Positions 25,938 through 38,670 are shown, numbered from the stretch's first letter. The stretch: 64,000 nt of DNA from Hahella sp. HN01 (GCF_018986435.1 NZ_JAHMIN010000010.1:1-64000); one strand, 5' to 3'. A program made the numbers and translations. The notes: generated by a model not told the origin, from the sequence alone.

Positions 25938-27065
25938 ATGGCAAAACGCGATTATTACGAAGTGTTGGGCGTTTCGCGGGACGTAGACGGTAAGGATGTC
26001 AAGAAGGCTTACCGGCGTTTGGCGATGAAATATCACCCGGACAGAAACCCCGGAGACGCTTCGGCTGAAGAGATGTTCAAAGAGGCTACTGAAGCTTACG
26101 ATGTGCTCTCTGATGACCAGAAAAGAGCGGCCTATGACCAGTTCGGTCACGCCGGAGTGGATGGCAATGCTGGGGCTGGCGGTTTCGGCGGCGGAGCCAG
26201 TTTCAGCGACATATTCGGCGACGTATTCGGCGATATATTTGGCGGGGGCGGCGGAGGTCGCACTCGGGCGAATCGCGGCTCAGATTTAAGGTATACCCTG
26301 GATCTCGACTTGGAAGAAGCGGTTCGCGGCACAACCGTGAAGATTCGCGTTCCTTCTCAAGTAGAGTGTAATGGTTGCGGCGGAAGCGGCGCAGAAAAAG
26401 GCACGCAGCCTGAAACCTGCGGCACTTGTAACGGCGCTGGCCAGGTTCGCATGCAACAGGGCTTCTTCTCTATCCAGCAGACTTGTCCTCGCTGTCGCGG
26501 CGCAGGAAAAATTGTTCGCAACCCCTGCCGCTCCTGTCACGGCAGCGGCTATGTGGAAGAGCAGAAGACGCTTTCGGTTAAAGTTCCCGCCGGTGTGGAT
26601 ACTGGCGATCGCATTCGCTTATCAGGTGAAGGCGAGCCGGGAGTAAACGGCGGGCCGCCGGGAGATTTGTATGTTCAGGTCGCTGTACGTGAACATAAGA
26701 TATTTACCCGTGATGGCAGAAATCTGTATTGCGAAGTGCCAATCTCCTTTGTCGACGCAGCATTGGGTGGGGAGCTTGAAGTGCCCACGCTTGATGGGCG
26801 GGTGAAGCTCAAGATTCCAGAGGAAACGCAAACCGGCAGACTGTTCCGTCTGCGCGGAAAGGGCGTGACTCCAGTTCGTGGTGGCGCGCCAGGAGATTTG
26901 CTGTGTCGGGTAGTGGTGGAAACCCCTGTAAACCTGACCAAGAAACAGAAGGACTTGCTGCGCGAGTTTCAAACCTCAATGGAGGAGAGCGGTGGACAGC
27001 AAGCGCCAAAAAAGCATAGCTGGTTTGAAGGCGTGAAAAGCTTTTTTGACGATATGAAGTTCTAG
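25938..27065 (+). CDS. dnaJ: Chaperone DnaJ (Hsp40)
   Basis: A 375-residue type I J-protein. The J domain carries the HPD motif at residues 33-35, then a Gly/Phe-rich linker with several DIFGD repeats (about 75-110). A zinc domain has four CxxCxGxG repeats ([32 protein letters not shown]), followed by the C-terminal substrate domains. It stimulates the DnaK ATPase and hands over unfolded clients. It ends the heat-shock cluster and is followed by an intrinsic terminator. Confidence 0.98.
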   Translation: MAKRDYYEVLGVSRDVDGKDVKKAYRRLAMKYHPDRNPGDASAEEMFKEATEAYDVLSDDQKRAAYDQFGHAGVDGNAGAGGFGGGASFSDIFGDVFGDIFGGGGGGRTRANRGSDLRYTLDLDLEEAVRGTTVKIRVPSQVECNGCGGSGAEKGTQPETCGTCNGAGQVRMQQGFFSIQQTCPRCRGAGKIVRNPCRSCHGSGYVEEQKTLSVKVPAGVDTGDRIRLSGEGEPGVNGGPPGDLYVQVAVREHKIFTRDGRNLYCEVPISFVDAALGGELEVPTLDGRVKLKIPEETQTGRLFRLRGKGVTPVRGGAPGDLLCRVVVETPVNLTKKQKDLLREFQTSMEESGGQQAPKKHSWFEGVKSFFDDMKF

Positions 27066-27083
27066 CAGTCTGCATGCGCAACG

Positions 27084-27109
27084 AAAAACCGGCGAACGCC
27101 GGTTTTTTT
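27084..27109 (+). terminator. Intrinsic terminator of dnaJ
   Basis: AACCGGCG-AA-CGCCGGTT stem followed by a run of T, 20 bp after the dnaJ stop; A-rich on the 5' side. Confidence 0.92.
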
Positions 27110-27144
27110 GTATTGGAGCGGTGGCGGAACGCCTATAACAGTAA

Positions 27145-27975
<831 letters not shown>

Positions 27976-28071
27976 GTTAATCTGACTTCGTATTGGCTTG
28001 TATGCGCACTTGGGTTTCGGGTGCGCGGAGCTTGATAAAGAATAAAATCGCCAAAGAAATTGGAAAACAAA

Positions 28072-28100
28072 TAGACAGTCTTGACCGAATCCACTAGAAT
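28072..28100 (+). promoter_or_regulatory. Candidate sigma-70 promoter for carAB
   Basis: TAGACA (28072-28077), a 17-bp spacer and TAGAAT (28095-28100). Transcription would start near 28107, giving a leader of about 130 nt that contains the terminator at 28145-28184. Confidence 0.6.
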
Positions 28101-28144
28101 ATTGGGGTTTGTGCGCAAGTTGCCCATACACATCGGACATCACT

Positions 28145-28184
28145 AAAAAGCGGGACGGAGTTTAAATCTCCCTCTCGCTTTTTT
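28145..28184 (+). terminator. Terminator/attenuator in the carA leader
   Basis: A stem of about 16 bp with one mismatch, with outer arms AAAAAGCG / CGCTTTTT, inner arms GGACGGAG / CTCCCTCT and loop TTTAAAT, then a T-run. It lies 55 bp upstream of the carA start and downstream of the candidate promoter, so it can act as an attenuator. Alternatively it ends dapB transcription and the carAB promoter is later. Confidence 0.8.
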
Positions 28185-28239
28185 GCAAGTTGAGTCCACC
28201 TTCATAAGTGTTTGATTAGACGTTTTCAACTGGCGAGCT

Positions 28240-29385
28240 ATGGAATTGACTACACCCGCAATACTAGCACTTGAAGACGGAAGCATATTTCATGGGATAT
28301 CTATCGGCGCAGCCGGCGAAACCACCGGCGAAGTGGTTTTCAATACTGCGATGACCGGATACCAGGAAATTCTTACCGATCCTTCCTACGCAAAACAAAT
28401 TGTCACTCTCACATACCCCCACATAGGCAACACCGGAATTAACGAAGAAGATGTCGAATCAGATCAAGTCTGGGCGGCAGGTCTGGTGATTCGCGATCTT
28501 TCCATGACAGTTAGCAACTGGCGCAGCCAAAAGAGTTTGTCGGAGTATCTCCGGGAAAACGGTATTGTCGCCATCGCTGACATCGATACCCGTCGCCTGA
28601 CTCGTATTTTAAGGGAGAAAGGCGCGCAGAACGGATGCATCATGGCGGGCGAAGGGGCTTCGGCGGAAGCAGCGTTGGCTGCGGCTAAAGCCTTTCCCGG
28701 ACTGAAAGGGATGGATCTCGCCAAAGAGGTGACTCGTACGGACGTCTTGAATTGGACTGAGTCGACTTGGGTTCTAGGAGAAGGATATCAGACTCTGGAG
28801 GATGCCGAGTTTCACGTTGTCGCGTACGACTTCGGCGTGAAAAAGAACATTTTGCGTATGCTCGCTGAGCGCGGTTGCCGCGTAACCGTGGTGCCGGCGA
28901 AAACGCCTGCGCAGGATGTATTGGCGATGTCTCCGGACGGCGTGTTCCTATCTAATGGACCAGGCGATCCTGAGCCTTGCGACTACGCTATTGAGGCCAT
29001 TGCTGAGATTCTGAAATCCCAGACGCCTGTATTTGGCATCTGTTTGGGGCACCAGCTACTGGCGCTGGCCAGCGGAGCACGCACAGAGAAGATGAAGTTC
29101 GGGCATCACGGCGCCAACCATCCAGTGCAGGATCTGCGCACGGGGCAAGTGATGATCACTAGCCAAAACCATGGCTTTGCGGTGGATGAATCCTCGTTGC
29201 CCGCCAACCTGGAGACTACGCATAAGTCTCTGTTTGACGGCTCATTGCAAGGAATTCGACGCACTGACGTCGCCGCCTTCAGTTTTCAGGGGCACCCTGA
29301 AGCGAGTCCGGGCCCGCACGACGTGGCTCCCTTATTTGACCAGTTCATTGACTCCATGCGGGAAGTCAAATACCGATCAGTCTAA
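28240..29385 (+). CDS. carA: Carbamoyl-phosphate synthase small (glutaminase) subunit CarA
   Basis: A 381-residue subunit that hydrolyses glutamine and channels ammonia to CarB for arginine and pyrimidine synthesis. The class I amidotransferase triad is seen: nucleophile Cys268 in GICLGHQLL, and His352 and Glu354 in [11 protein letters not shown]. The N-terminal small-subunit domain includes [20 protein letters not shown]. Length matches E. coli CarA. carB follows after 119 bp. The leader terminator suggests pyrimidine- or arginine-responsive control. Confidence 0.98.
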   Translation: MELTTPAILALEDGSIFHGISIGAAGETTGEVVFNTAMTGYQEILTDPSYAKQIVTLTYPHIGNTGINEEDVESDQVWAAGLVIRDLSMTVSNWRSQKSLSEYLRENGIVAIADIDTRRLTRILREKGAQNGCIMAGEGASAEAALAAAKAFPGLKGMDLAKEVTRTDVLNWTESTWVLGEGYQTLEDAEFHVVAYDFGVKKNILRMLAERGCRVTVVPAKTPAQDVLAMSPDGVFLSNGPGDPEPCDYAIEAIAEILKSQTPVFGICLGHQLLALASGARTEKMKFGHHGANHPVQDLRTGQVMITSQNHGFAVDESSLPANLETTHKSLFDGSLQGIRRTDVAAFSFQGHPEASPGPHDVAPLFDQFIDSMREVKYRSV

Positions 29386-29504
29386 TACTCGGATTTCAGC
29401 GTCGGCGCCCGACGGCGCCGCGTCTGAACCGAAACAGGCGTAATTCTGGGTGATGTCGGCGGCCTGCGGGGCGTCGCAAGATTCGAGCGAGTAGAAGAGC
29501 ACAC

Positions 29505-32500
29505 ATGCCAAAACGTACAGACATCAATAGTATCCTGATTATTGGGGCCGGTCCTATCGTCATCGGACAAGCCTGTGAATTTGACTATTCCGGGGCGCAG
29601 GCGTGTAAAGCACTGAGAGAAGAGGGATACCGCGTTATCCTTGTGAACTCCAACCCCGCCACCATCATGACTGATCCGGCCATGGCCGACGCCACTTACA
29701 TCGAGCCGATTAACTGGCGCACAGTCGCGAAAATCATTGAAAAAGAACGCCCAGACGCGTTGTTGCCAACCATGGGCGGGCAAACTGCTTTGAACTGCGC
29801 GCTCGACTTGGCTCGTGAAGGCGTCCTTGAGCAGTATGGCGTAGAGATGATTGGCGCCACACAGGACGCCATTGATAAAGCGGAAGATCGTGAGCGCTTT
29901 GACAAGGCGATGAAAGCCATTGGTCTGGAGACTCCTCGTTCCGCTATTGCGCATAGCATGGAAGAAGCTCTGCAAGTGCTGGATCAGATCGGCTTCCCCG
30001 CTATTATTCGCCCCTCCTTCACAATGGGCGGCTCTGGCGGCGGCATTGCTTATAACAAGGAAGAGTTTACTGAGATTTGCGAGCGAGGTCTGGAATTATC
30101 GCCGACTCGTGAGCTGCTGATTGACGAATCGTTAATCGGTTGGAAAGAGTATGAGATGGAGGTTGTTCGTGATAAGAAGGACAACTGCATTATCATCTGC
30201 GCGATAGAAAACTTTGACGCAATGGGCGTGCACACTGGTGATTCCATTACCGTCGCGCCTGCGCAGACGTTGACGGATAAAGAGTACCAAATCATGCGTA
30301 ACGCCTCGGTAGCTGTGTTGCGTGAAATTGGCGTAGAGACAGGTGGCTCCAACGTTCAGTTTGGTATGGACCCCGAAACTGGTCGCATGGTGGTGATTGA
30401 GATGAATCCCCGTGTGTCCCGTTCATCAGCGTTGGCGTCCAAGGCGACGGGTTTCCCTATTGCTAAGGTCGCTGCAAAACTGGCGATTGGATATACCCTG
30501 GATGAGCTGAGTAACGACATCACTGGTGGCGTCACGCCGGCTTCTTTTGAGCCGAGCATTGACTATGTGGTCACCAAAGTGCCACGTTTCACATTTGAGA
30601 AGTTCCCGCAAGCCAATGCGACACTGACGACGCAAATGAAGTCAGTGGGCGAGGTGATGGCGATTGGTCGTAACTTCCAGGAGTCGCTCCACAAGGCGCT
30701 GCGCGGTTTGGAAGTTGGCTCGGCTGGCTTTGAGCCCATAGTTGATCTTGGGTCTGAAGACGCTAGTGATGTTTTAACTCGTGGCTTGAAAGTGCCCGGC
30801 GCCGAGCGGATGTGGTTCATTGGCGATGCGTTCCGAGCAGGAATGAGCGTCAAGGAAGTCTATGAGTACACCAAGGTTGACCCATGGTACTTGGTGCAGA
30901 TCGAAGATTTGATCAAAGATGAAGTAGCGCTCGGCAATATGGCGCTGTCCGACTTGACTGCGGACCGTTTGCGTCGACTGAAACGTAAAGGCTTCTCTGA
31001 CCAGCGTCTTGCCGAGCTGCTGGGCATCAACGAAAAAGCGTTGCGTAAGCAGCGTTTGGAATATGGCATCAAGCCGGTATTCAAGCGTGTAGATACCTGT
31101 GCGGCGGAATTTGCTTCCTCTACGGCTTACATGTATTCCTCTTACGACGAAGAGTGTGAGGCGCAACCGAGCGATCGTGAAAAAATCATCGTGATCGGTG
31201 GTGGCCCTAACAGAATTGGTCAGGGGATTGAGTTCGATTATTGTTGCGTTCACGCCGCCTTTGCATTGCGCGATGACGGCTATGAAACCATCATGATCAA
31301 CTGTAATCCTGAGACCGTTTCTACGGATTACGACACTTCTGACAGGTTGTATTTCGAGCCAATTACCTTGGAAGACGTTCTGGCTATTGTCCATTTGGAA
31401 AAGCCGCGTGGCGTAATTGTTCACTACGGCGGTCAGACTCCGCTTAAATTGGCGAGAGGGCTGGAAGAAGCGGGCGTACCAATTATCGGAACGACTCCTG
31501 ATGCGATTGACCGTGCGGAAGACCGTGAACGGTTCCAGCAGATGGTGGTTCGCTTGGGCTTGCGTCAGCCGCCGAATGCGACAGCTCGCAGCCAGGAAGA
31601 AGCGTTGAGCAAGGCGAAGGAAATTGGTTATCCCTTGGTTGTTCGTCCTTCTTATGTGTTGGGTGGCCGCGCCATGGAAATCGTCTACGACGAAGTTGAA
31701 CTACAGCGCTATATGCGAGATGCGGTGCGTGTCTCCAACGACAGCCCTGTATTGCTGGATCACTTCCTGAATGCTGCGATCGAGGTCGATATCGACGCGG
31801 TTTCTGATGGCGAGAAAGTGGTGATCGGCGCCATTATGCAGCACATCGAACAGGCGGGTGTCCACTCTGGTGATTCGGCTTGTTCGCTGCCTCCGTACAG
31901 TTTGCCTGCGGATGTTCAGGACAAAATGCGTGAAACGGTCATCAAGATGGCTCTTGAGCTGCAGGTTGTCGGCTTGATGAATGTGCAGTTGGCCTATCAG
32001 GACGGCGAAATTTATGTGATAGAGGTGAACCCCAGAGCCTCTCGTACTGTTCCGTTCGTTTCCAAGGCGATAGGCGTGTCGCTCGCTAAGGTGGCTGCGC
32101 TGTGCATGGCGGGCAAATCTCTTGAGGCGCAGGGTTTTACCAAGGAAATTATTCCTAGTTTCTACAATGTCAAAGAGTCTGTGTTCCCGTTTAACAAGTT
32201 CCCGGGCGTAGATCCGATACTTGGCCCAGAAATGAAGTCCACGGGCGAAGTCATGGGAGTTGGCAAAAGTTTTGATGAGGCCTTTGCCAAGGCTGCGGCG
32301 GCTGGCGGAGACTTTTTGCCGACCGGCGGAACTGTGTTCCTGAGCGTCAGGGATGCGGATAAAGCGGGAGCGGTGTCTTTAGCTAAAGAGTTAAATGCTG
32401 TAGGCTTCGAGATTATGGCGACTGCGGGAACTGCAAAAGCGATCGAAGAAGCGGGCATTCCCGTAAAACGGATCAATAAAGTGCGAGAAGGCAGACCTCA

Positions 32501-32732
32501 TATCGTAGACGCCATAAAAAATGAAGAAGTAGATTTGATTATCAATACTACGGAAGGCCGGAAGGCGATTGCGGATTCTGCGGAAATCCGTAAGTCGGCC
32601 CTACAATACAAGGTGACCTATACCACCACCCTGACGGGAGGTGAGGCATTCTGCCGTGCTATCAAGGTTGGGCAGGATCACGCTGTGAATCGTCTTCAGG
32701 ATATTCATGCAACCATTCAAGGCGACAAATGA
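29505..32732 (+). CDS. carB: Carbamoyl-phosphate synthase large subunit CarB
   Basis: A 1075-residue synthetase with two homologous ATP-grasp halves: bicarbonate phosphorylation in residues about 1-400, carbamate phosphorylation in about 553-935. An oligomerisation domain lies between them, and a C-terminal MGS-like allosteric domain (about 940-1075) binds UMP and ornithine in E. coli. Repeated motifs [19 protein letters not shown] and [19 protein letters not shown] head the two halves. It is probably an operon with carA, and its stop overlaps the greA start by 4 bp, so greA is translationally coupled. Confidence 0.98.
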   Translation: MPKRTDINSILIIGAGPIVIGQACEFDYSGAQACKALREEGYRVILVNSNPATIMTDPAMADATYIEPINWRTVAKIIEKERPDALLPTMGGQTALNCALDLAREGVLEQYGVEMIGATQDAIDKAEDRERFDKAMKAIGLETPRSAIAHSMEEALQVLDQIGFPAIIRPSFTMGGSGGGIAYNKEEFTEICERGLELSPTRELLIDESLIGWKEYEMEVVRDKKDNCIIICAIENFDAMGVHTGDSITVAPAQTLTDKEYQIMRNASVAVLREIGVETGGSNVQFGMDPETGRMVVIEMNPRVSRSSALASKATGFPIAKVAAKLAIGYTLDELSNDITGGVTPASFEPSIDYVVTKVPRFTFEKFPQANATLTTQMKSVGEVMAIGRNFQESLHKALRGLEVGSAGFEPIVDLGSEDASDVLTRGLKVPGAERMWFIGDAFRAGMSVKEVYEYTKVDPWYLVQIEDLIKDEVALGNMALSDLTADRLRRLKRKGFSDQRLAELLGINEKALRKQRLEYGIKPVFKRVDTCAAEFASSTAYMYSSYDEECEAQPSDREKIIVIGGGPNRIGQGIEFDYCCVHAAFALRDDGYETIMINCNPETVSTDYDTSDRLYFEPITLEDVLAIVHLEKPRGVIVHYGGQTPLKLARGLEEAGVPIIGTTPDAIDRAEDRERFQQMVVRLGLRQPPNATARSQEEALSKAKEIGYPLVVRPSYVLGGRAMEIVYDEVELQRYMRDAVRVSNDSPVLLDHFLNAAIEVDIDAVSDGEKVVIGAIMQHIEQAGVHSGDSACSLPPYSLPADVQDKMRETVIKMALELQVVGLMNVQLAYQDGEIYVIEVNPRASRTVPFVSKAIGVSLAKVAALCMAGKSLEAQGFTKEIIPSFYNVKESVFPFNKFPGVDPILGPEMKSTGEVMGVGKSFDEAFAKAAAAGGDFLPTGGTVFLSVRDADKAGAVSLAKELNAVGFEIMATAGTAKAIEEAGIPVKRINKVREGRPHIVDAIKNEEVDLIINTTEGRKAIADSAEIRKSALQYKVTYTTTLTGGEAFCRAIKVGQDHAVNRLQDIHATIQGDK

Positions 32733-33205
32733 GCAAAATACCTATGACAAAAGCAGGGGAGCAAGCCCTGCGTGAAGAGTTGAATCGTCTGAAGACTGTG
32801 GATCGGCCGCGTGTAATCACGGCCATCGCGGAAGCCAGAGAGCACGGAGACTTAAAGGAGAACGCTGAATATCATGCTGCGCGTGAACAACAGAGCTTTA
32901 TCGAGGGCCGCATTGCGGAAATCGAAAGTAAGTTGTCCATGTCCCAGGTGATTGACGTTACCTCTATTGAAAATACAGGGAAGGTCATTTTTGGCGTAAC
33001 CGTGAATATCATCAATCTGGATACAGATGACGCCAGCTCTTATCAGATCGTGGGTGATGACGAAGCGGATATTAAGAAAGGCAAAATTTCAGTGTCTTCT
33101 CCGATTGCGCGCGCATTGATTGGAAAAACTGTCGGCGACGTTGTCGTTGTGCAGGTGCCAAGCGGCATGGTTGAATATGAAATTGATGGCGTGCAGCACC
33201 TGTAA
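32729..33205 (+). CDS. greA: Transcription elongation factor GreA
   Basis: A 158-residue factor that rescues backtracked RNA polymerase by promoting transcript cleavage. The N-terminal coiled-coil hairpin has acidic tip residues in [19 protein letters not shown] (residues about 38-56), and the C-terminal FKBP-like domain ends IDGVQHL. It overlaps carB by 4 bp and ends in a strong terminator. A carAB-greA operon is also known in Pseudomonas. Confidence 0.98.
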   Translation: MSKIPMTKAGEQALREELNRLKTVDRPRVITAIAEAREHGDLKENAEYHAAREQQSFIEGRIAEIESKLSMSQVIDVTSIENTGKVIFGVTVNIINLDTDDASSYQIVGDDEADIKKGKISVSSPIARALIGKTVGDVVVVQVPSGMVEYEIDGVQHL

Positions 33206-33223
33206 ACAGGGCGGTGCGTAAAT

Positions 33224-33250
33224 AAAAAGCCGGCGTTAGCCGGCTTTTTT
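33224..33250. terminator. Bidirectional terminator between greA and yhbY
   Basis: AAAAAGCCGG-CGTTAG-CCGGCTTTTTT, with A-run and T-run on either side. It serves greA on the plus strand and the convergent CRM-domain gene on the minus strand. Confidence 0.92.
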
Positions 33251-33253
33251 AAT

Positions 33254-33577
33254 TTACTTGCTTGCGCCAGATTGATGACGTAAAAGGTTTGAAAGCTTGG
33301 GGTTGGGCCTGGGATTTTTGCGAAGCAGTATCGCGGTGCGCCCAATTACTTGAACTAATTCCGAGCGGGACATCTCGCAAAGCTCTTTGATGATCTCGGC
33401 TCTTTCTTCCTTTTCGCCGACAGCAATTTTAATTTTGATCAACTCATGGTCGTTCAATGCGCGCTCAAGCTCATTGATAACGCCTTCGGTAATGCCCGCG
33501 CCGGCGATAGTGACGATCGGCTTCAAGTGATGTGCGATAGCGCGGTACTGCTTGCGTTGCTCTATGGGTAGAGTCAT
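33254..33577 (-). CDS. yhbY: CRM-domain RNA-binding protein, YhbY family
   Basis: A 107-residue small RNA-binding protein associated with pre-50S ribosomal particles. The CRM fold is seen from LKPIVTIAGAGITEGVINELERALNDHELIKIKI, where the GxxG-type loop is GAGI, through ELVQVIGRTAILLRKNP. Length is slightly above the E. coli protein because of a short basic tail. It is divergent from rlmE, the usual yhbY/rlmE/ftsH neighbourhood. Confidence 0.94.
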   Translation of the reverse strand: MTLPIEQRKQYRAIAHHLKPIVTIAGAGITEGVINELERALNDHELIKIKIAVGEKEERAEIIKELCEMSRSELVQVIGRTAILLRKNPRPNPKLSNLLRHQSGASK

Positions 33578-33705
33578 GTCTGTGTGGAAACCTTCTTGCG
33601 TATGAAAAGCGTGTATAGTAACGCACTATGGCGCACTTTCTGAACAAAAAAACACAGTATCAGCAAATGTGCCTATACTAAAATAATCGTGTCAGAGGCA
33701 ATAAA

Positions 33706-34326
33706 GTGGGACGTTCTAAATCCAGCTCTCGGTGGCTGAATGAGCATCATAGTGATGTCTATGTAAAAAAATCCAAAGAGGACGGATTTCGTTCGAGAGC
33801 CAGCTATAAATTGATTGAGCTCGACCGGCAGGACAAATTGTTGAAGCCGGGAATGACCGTGATAGATCTCGGTGCGGCTCCTGGAGGTTGGTCTCAAGTC
33901 GTTGCTGACGTAGTGGGCGATCAGGGGAAAGTAATCGCGTGCGACCTGCTGTCAATGGACAGTATTGCTGGCGTGACGTTTTTTCAGGGGGACTTCACTG
34001 AGGAAGAAATGCTGGATGCGATCCTTAACGAAGTAAACGGTCGGCCTGTTGACCTTGTAATTTCCGATATGGCCCCCAATATGAGTGGGATGAAATCGGT
34101 CGATATACCGAAAGCGATGTATCTGGTTGAATTAGCGCTTGATTTGGCGTGTCGCGTTCTTAAGAAGAATGGATGCTTTGTCGCCAAGGTCTTCCAGGGG
34201 GAAGGCTTCGATCAGATTATGCAAGAGTCCAGGGGCAGGTTTAGTAGCGTAAATATACGCAAACCTGACGCGTCCCGTGCTCGGTCACGTGAGATTTACC
34301 TAGTTGCCAAAGGGTTTCGGGGATAA
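33706..34326 (+). CDS. rlmE: 23S rRNA 2'-O-methyltransferase RlmE (FtsJ/RrmJ)
   Basis: A 206-residue SAM-dependent methylase of U2552 in 23S rRNA. The start is the GTG at 33706 and the protein begins [16 protein letters not shown]. The SAM motif [14 protein letters not shown] is clear, and the K-D-K-E tetrad residues are visible (Lys in [11 protein letters not shown], Asp in [11 protein letters not shown], Lys in [11 protein letters not shown], Glu in [11 protein letters not shown]). It lies immediately upstream of ftsH, a nearly universal pairing. Confidence 0.97.
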   Translation: MGRSKSSSRWLNEHHSDVYVKKSKEDGFRSRASYKLIELDRQDKLLKPGMTVIDLGAAPGGWSQVVADVVGDQGKVIACDLLSMDSIAGVTFFQGDFTEEEMLDAILNEVNGRPVDLVISDMAPNMSGMKSVDIPKAMYLVELALDLACRVLKKNGCFVAKVFQGEGFDQIMQESRGRFSSVNIRKPDASRARSREIYLVAKGFRG

Positions 34327-34474
34327 ACTTTCGTAATCGTCCTGTTTAGTAAAATTAATGTAAATAGCGGCGATAATGGACATATAGTATGGTTTGGTGT
34401 TATCTAAACCCTGCGAATGCATAGAACCGAGCGACAAATCACTATTCGAGTCTGTAAGAAAAGAGGGATGGCCC

Positions 34475-36406
34475 TTGAACGATATGGCTAAAAATTTATT
34501 ACTTTGGTTGATTATCGCAGCAGTGCTGCTGACGGTATTTAACAATTTCAATGTCCCCTCGTCCGCCCAAAAGCTCAATTACTCTGAATTTCTACAGATG
34601 GTCAACAGTGGCCAGGTGAAAAAAGTAGTCATAGACGGCGTGGCGATTGACGGGGAAAGACAAGATGGGTCTAGGTTCGCAACCATTCGCCCTGAAATTC
34701 CCGACTTGGGTTTAATTGGCGACCTTATGAAAAATGAGGTGGTCGTCGAGGGGCGCGAGCCAGAAACTCAAAGTATCTGGACTCAACTATTAGTCGCCTC
34801 GTTCCCGATATTGGTCATTATTGCGGTCTTTATGTTCTTCATGCGGCAGATGCAGGGGGGGGCTGGCGGTAAGGGCCCGATGTCATTTGGCAAGAGTAAA
34901 GCCCGGCTTATGGGCGAGGATCAGATCAAGACGACCTTTGCTGATGTGGCTGGTGTTGATGAAGCTAAAGAAGAAGTAAAGGAAATCGTAGACTTCTTGC
35001 GTGACCCTAGCAAATTCCAGCGCCTTGGCGGAAGAATTCCCCGTGGCGTACTGATGGTAGGTAACCCCGGAACTGGTAAAACTCTACTGGCGAAGGCCAT
35101 TGCTGGTGAAGCGAAAGTTCCTTTCTTCTCAATTTCTGGCTCCGATTTCGTTGAGATGTTTGTCGGGGTTGGCGCCTCGCGTGTCAGAGATATGTTCGAT
35201 CAGGCGAAGAAGCAGGCGCCTTGCATCATTTTTATCGATGAGATTGATGCTGTCGGTCGTCACCGTGGAGCAGGTCTGGGTGGTGGACATGACGAGCGCG
35301 AACAGACTTTGAACCAGTTATTGGTTGAAATGGACGGTTTTGAAGGTAATGAAGGCGTAATTGTAATCGCTGCGACCAACCGTCCTGATGTTCTCGACCC
35401 TGCGTTATTGCGTCCTGGTCGCTTTGACCGTCAGGTGGTTGTGGGGCTTCCAGATATTGTTGGGCGTGAACAGATTTTGAAAGTGCACCTCCGTAAAGTG
35501 CCGCTTGAGGATGATGTGAATGCTTCCGTTATTGCACGTGGAACGCCCGGGTTTTCCGGCGCGGACCTTGCGAACTTGGTAAATGAGGCTGCGTTATTCT
35601 CTGCTCGCGCTAACAAGCGCACTGTAGGCATGCATGAAATGGAGTTGGCGAAAGACAAAATCATGATGGGCGCAGAGCGCAAGTCTATGGTTATGTCAGA
35701 GAAAGAGAAGCGTAACACAGCTTATCATGAAGCGGGCCATGCTATTGTCGGTAGGTTGGTGCCTGAGCACGATCCTGTTTACAAAGTCAGTATCATTCCT
35801 CGTGGTCGCGCTTTGGGTGTGACGATGTTCTTGCCAGAAGAGGATCGTTACAGTCATAGCCGACAGTATCTCATCAGTAATATATGTAGCTTGTTTGGTG
35901 GTCGTATCGCTGAAGAGCTGACATTGGGAGTTGAGGGGGTTACGACCGGCGCTTCCAATGACATCAAGCGCGCCACTGGCCTTGCTCGCAATATGGTTAC
36001 GAAGTGGGGGCTGTCGGATAAGTTGGGGCCTCTACTATATGATGATGACAACGAAGAGGTGTTTTTAGGGCGTTCGGCTGGTCATGCCCAGAAGGTATAC
36101 TCTCCTGAAACAGCTCAGCGTATTGATGATGAAGTAAGAACTATTATTGATGACTGCTATGAGCATGCGCGCAAATTACTCGTTGAAAACATGAGTAAGC
36201 TGCACATGATGGCAGATGCTTTGATGAAGTACGAAACGATAGATTCAGAGCAAATCGACGCTATCATGGCTGATCAGGAGCCGCCTCCTCCGAAGGGGTG
36301 GGGGGATTCTAATCCGCCTGGCGGGGCTCAGCCTGTCAAAGATGCCGAGGCGAATGCGAATCCACCGAAAGGAGGTGAGATTGGCGGAGCAGCCGGATCT
36401 CATTAA
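34475..36406 (+). CDS. ftsH: ATP-dependent zinc metalloprotease FtsH
   Basis: A membrane-bound AAA+ protease of 643 residues from a TTG start at 34475 (GAGGG 7-8 bases upstream); the alternative ATG at 34484 gives 640. An ATG much further upstream (34394) would add an unneeded extension. Two membrane segments (about 5-25 and 100-120) flank a periplasmic domain. Walker A GNPGTGKT is at 196-203, Walker B is [11 protein letters not shown], and the zinc site HEAGH starts at His418. The C-terminal tail is Pro/Gly/Asn-rich. It degrades membrane and regulatory proteins such as sigma-32 and LpxC in E. coli. Confidence 0.97.
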   Translation: MNDMAKNLLLWLIIAAVLLTVFNNFNVPSSAQKLNYSEFLQMVNSGQVKKVVIDGVAIDGERQDGSRFATIRPEIPDLGLIGDLMKNEVVVEGREPETQSIWTQLLVASFPILVIIAVFMFFMRQMQGGAGGKGPMSFGKSKARLMGEDQIKTTFADVAGVDEAKEEVKEIVDFLRDPSKFQRLGGRIPRGVLMVGNPGTGKTLLAKAIAGEAKVPFFSISGSDFVEMFVGVGASRVRDMFDQAKKQAPCIIFIDEIDAVGRHRGAGLGGGHDEREQTLNQLLVEMDGFEGNEGVIVIAATNRPDVLDPALLRPGRFDRQVVVGLPDIVGREQILKVHLRKVPLEDDVNASVIARGTPGFSGADLANLVNEAALFSARANKRTVGMHEMELAKDKIMMGAERKSMVMSEKEKRNTAYHEAGHAIVGRLVPEHDPVYKVSIIPRGRALGVTMFLPEEDRYSHSRQYLISNICSLFGGRIAEELTLGVEGVTTGASNDIKRATGLARNMVTKWGLSDKLGPLLYDDDNEEVFLGRSAGHAQKVYSPETAQRIDDEVRTIIDDCYEHARKLLVENMSKLHMMADALMKYETIDSEQIDAIMADQEPPPPKGWGDSNPPGGAQPVKDAEANANPPKGGEIGGAAGSH

Positions 36407-36434
36407 TTCAATAAGCATTTCAGTCTAGCTAAAT

Positions 36435-36458
36435 GACCCGGTTTTACCGGGTCTTTTT
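36435..36458 (+). terminator. Intrinsic terminator between ftsH and folP
   Basis: GACCCGG-TTTTA-CCGGGTC followed by TTTTT, 28 bp after ftsH. It separates ftsH from folP-glmM, although some read-through is likely given the short gap. Confidence 0.9.
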
Positions 36459-36498
36459 ATTTTGTATAACCCTCTCCAGATTTCGAATGAGATAACGA

Positions 36499-37326
36499 AT
36501 GAAGCTGACACTTCCAAATTCTATATTGGACTTGAGCGCCCCTGTGGTAATGGGTGTATTGAATGTCACTCCTGATTCTTTTTCTGACGGGGGACGGTTT
36601 TTGTCCCCAGATGACGCTTTAAGGCAGGTTGAAAAGATGGTTTCTGAAGGTGCCGTCTTTATAGATGTTGGTGGCGAGTCCACCAGGCCGGGTGCGGCTC
36701 CGGTGACGGTCAGTCAAGAGCTGGATAGAGTTTGTCCTTTGGTTGAAGCTGTTCGCGCGCGTTTTGATGTGCATATTTCCGTGGACACCAGCACCCCTGA
36801 AGTAATGAGTGAATCCGTGGTGCTCGGGGCGGATTTAATTAATGACGTGCGTGCATTGACTCGGGATGGCGCTTTGGAGGCGGCAGCATCTTCAAAGGCG
36901 GCAGTTTGTCTGATGCATATGAAAGGCGAGCCCGGGGCTATGCAAGATAATCCAATCTATACTGATATTGTTAAAGAAGTCTCGTCATACTTGGGCGCGA
37001 GACGCTCGGCCGCTCTCGAAGCTGGAATCGATATAGATAGAATAATGTTGGATCCGGGGTTTGGTTTTGGCAAAACCTTGGAGCACAACCTTGCCTTAAT
37101 GAAACATTTGCAAGCGTTTGTGGGCATGGGGTCCCCGGTGCTGGTGGGAGTGTCACGCAAAAGCATGCTGGGAATGATAACCGGTAAAGCAGTGGAGGAG
37201 CGTTTAATTGCAAGCGTTTCCGCTGCGGCAGTCGCCATATATAACGGCGCTCGAATCATTAGAGCGCATGACGTCGGAGCCACTGTCGATGCAATTAAAG
37301 TGGCTGCAGCGATTAGAGGAGTCTAA
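36499..37326 (+). CDS. folP: Dihydropteroate synthase FolP
   Basis: A 275-residue TIM-barrel enzyme of folate synthesis and the sulfonamide target. The two family signatures are present: VMGVLNVTPDSFSDGG (residues about 18-33) and FIDVGGESTRPGAAPV. The later blocks INDVRALTRDG, MLDPGFGFGKTLEHN and LVGVSRKSMLG are also seen. Length is normal. glmM starts 6 bp after the stop, so the two form an operon. Confidence 0.97.
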   Translation: MKLTLPNSILDLSAPVVMGVLNVTPDSFSDGGRFLSPDDALRQVEKMVSEGAVFIDVGGESTRPGAAPVTVSQELDRVCPLVEAVRARFDVHISVDTSTPEVMSESVVLGADLINDVRALTRDGALEAAASSKAAVCLMHMKGEPGAMQDNPIYTDIVKEVSSYLGARRSAALEAGIDIDRIMLDPGFGFGKTLEHNLALMKHLQAFVGMGSPVLVGVSRKSMLGMITGKAVEERLIASVSAAAVAIYNGARIIRAHDVGATVDAIKVAAAIRGV

Positions 37327-37332
37327 ACAGAT

Positions 37333-38670
37333 ATGAGTAAAGAGTATTTTGGTACTGATGGGATACGTGGAAGAGTAGGTGAAGGCCCTATTACCCCGGA
37401 ATTTATGTTGAAGCTAGGGTGGGCGGCTGGACGTGTTTTTCGTCAGGAAGGGCGTCGTAACCGGGTCCTCATCGGTAAGGATACTCGTATATCTGGATAC
37501 ATTTTTGAGTCCGCGCTGGAGTCTGGGCTGGCTGCAGCTGGTGTGGATGTGGCGATGCTAGGGCCGATGCCAACCCCTGCTATTGCGTATCTTACTCGCA
37601 CATTTCGCGCTTGTGCAGGTATTGTCATTAGTGCTTCACATAACCCGTTCAATGACAACGGCGTTAAATTTTTCTCGGCTGAGGGAACCAAGCTTCCTGA
37701 CTCAACAGAGGAGCAGATTGAGCATTTCATTCGGCAGCCCATGGAGATCGTGCCGTCAAGCCAGTTAGGTAAGGCGGCTCGGTTTGAAGATGCAAAAGGC
37801 CGATATATAGAGTTCTGTAAAAGTACAGTTCCGTTTCATATGTCTTTTGCTGGGATGCGAGTTGTTCTGGACTGCGCGCAAGGCGCCACCTATCAGGTCG
37901 CGCCCAGCGTGTTTAAGGAGCTTGGCGCCAAAGTAGAAACTATTGGTGTGACGCCTGATGGTTTGAACATTAATCATGAAATAGGTTCTACGCATCCTGA
38001 TCAGCTGGCGGCCAAAGTTGTTGAAACCGGCGCAGATCTGGGGATTGCCTTCGACGGTGATGGGGATCGTGTTGTCATGGTTGATCACAAAGGCGAGATT
38101 GTTGATGGTGATGAGATTCTGTATATCATTGCGCGCGACAAGATGCGTAAGGGGCGTTTAAAGGGAGGGGTTGTTGGAACGCTGATGACGAACTTCGGCG
38201 CAGAACTTGCGTTTGGTGAGTTGGGGATTCCCTTTGAGCGCGCTAATGTTGGCGATAGATATGTCATGGAGGCGTTGTTGCGCAACGATTGGTGTCTGGG
38301 TGGCGAAGGTTCTGGGCATATTGTTTGTTTGGATCGGACTACAACGGGAGATGGTATTATTTCCTCTCTGCAGGTTTTGGCTGCGCTTTCTGACTTGGGA
38401 ATTACGCTCCACGAAGCTAAAAAAGGCATGAGTAAGCTGCCCCAGCATATGATAAATGTGAGGGTGAGTCAGAAAGTGGATATAAAAGGGCATGTGACAA
38501 TCCAGTCTGCAATTGCTAGCGCAGAAAAACAATTTGCAGGCAAGGGAAGGGTGCTATTGAGGCCATCAGGGACAGAGCCAGTTATTAGAGTAATGGCTGA
38601 AGGTGAAGATGAGGCGAAGGTCCGGTCTATAGTTGCTGAGTTGGCCAAAATAGTTGAAGGATCTGTGTGA
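37333..38670 (+). CDS. glmM: Phosphoglucosamine mutase GlmM
   Basis: A 445-residue enzyme converting glucosamine-6-P to glucosamine-1-P for peptidoglycan and LPS. The active-site serine is Ser102 in [12 protein letters not shown]. The metal loop DGDGDR and the sugar loop GEGSGH are present, and the C-terminal phosphate-binding loop reads [12 protein letters not shown]. Length and motifs match the bacterial family exactly. It follows folP by 6 bp, the standard folP-glmM pair. Confidence 0.98.
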   Translation: MSKEYFGTDGIRGRVGEGPITPEFMLKLGWAAGRVFRQEGRRNRVLIGKDTRISGYIFESALESGLAAAGVDVAMLGPMPTPAIAYLTRTFRACAGIVISASHNPFNDNGVKFFSAEGTKLPDSTEEQIEHFIRQPMEIVPSSQLGKAARFEDAKGRYIEFCKSTVPFHMSFAGMRVVLDCAQGATYQVAPSVFKELGAKVETIGVTPDGLNINHEIGSTHPDQLAAKVVETGADLGIAFDGDGDRVVMVDHKGEIVDGDEILYIIARDKMRKGRLKGGVVGTLMTNFGAELAFGELGIPFERANVGDRYVMEALLRNDWCLGGEGSGHIVCLDRTTTGDGIISSLQVLAALSDLGITLHEAKKGMSKLPQHMINVRVSQKVDIKGHVTIQSAIASAEKQFAGKGRVLLRPSGTEPVIRVMAEGEDEAKVRSIVAELAKIVEGSV

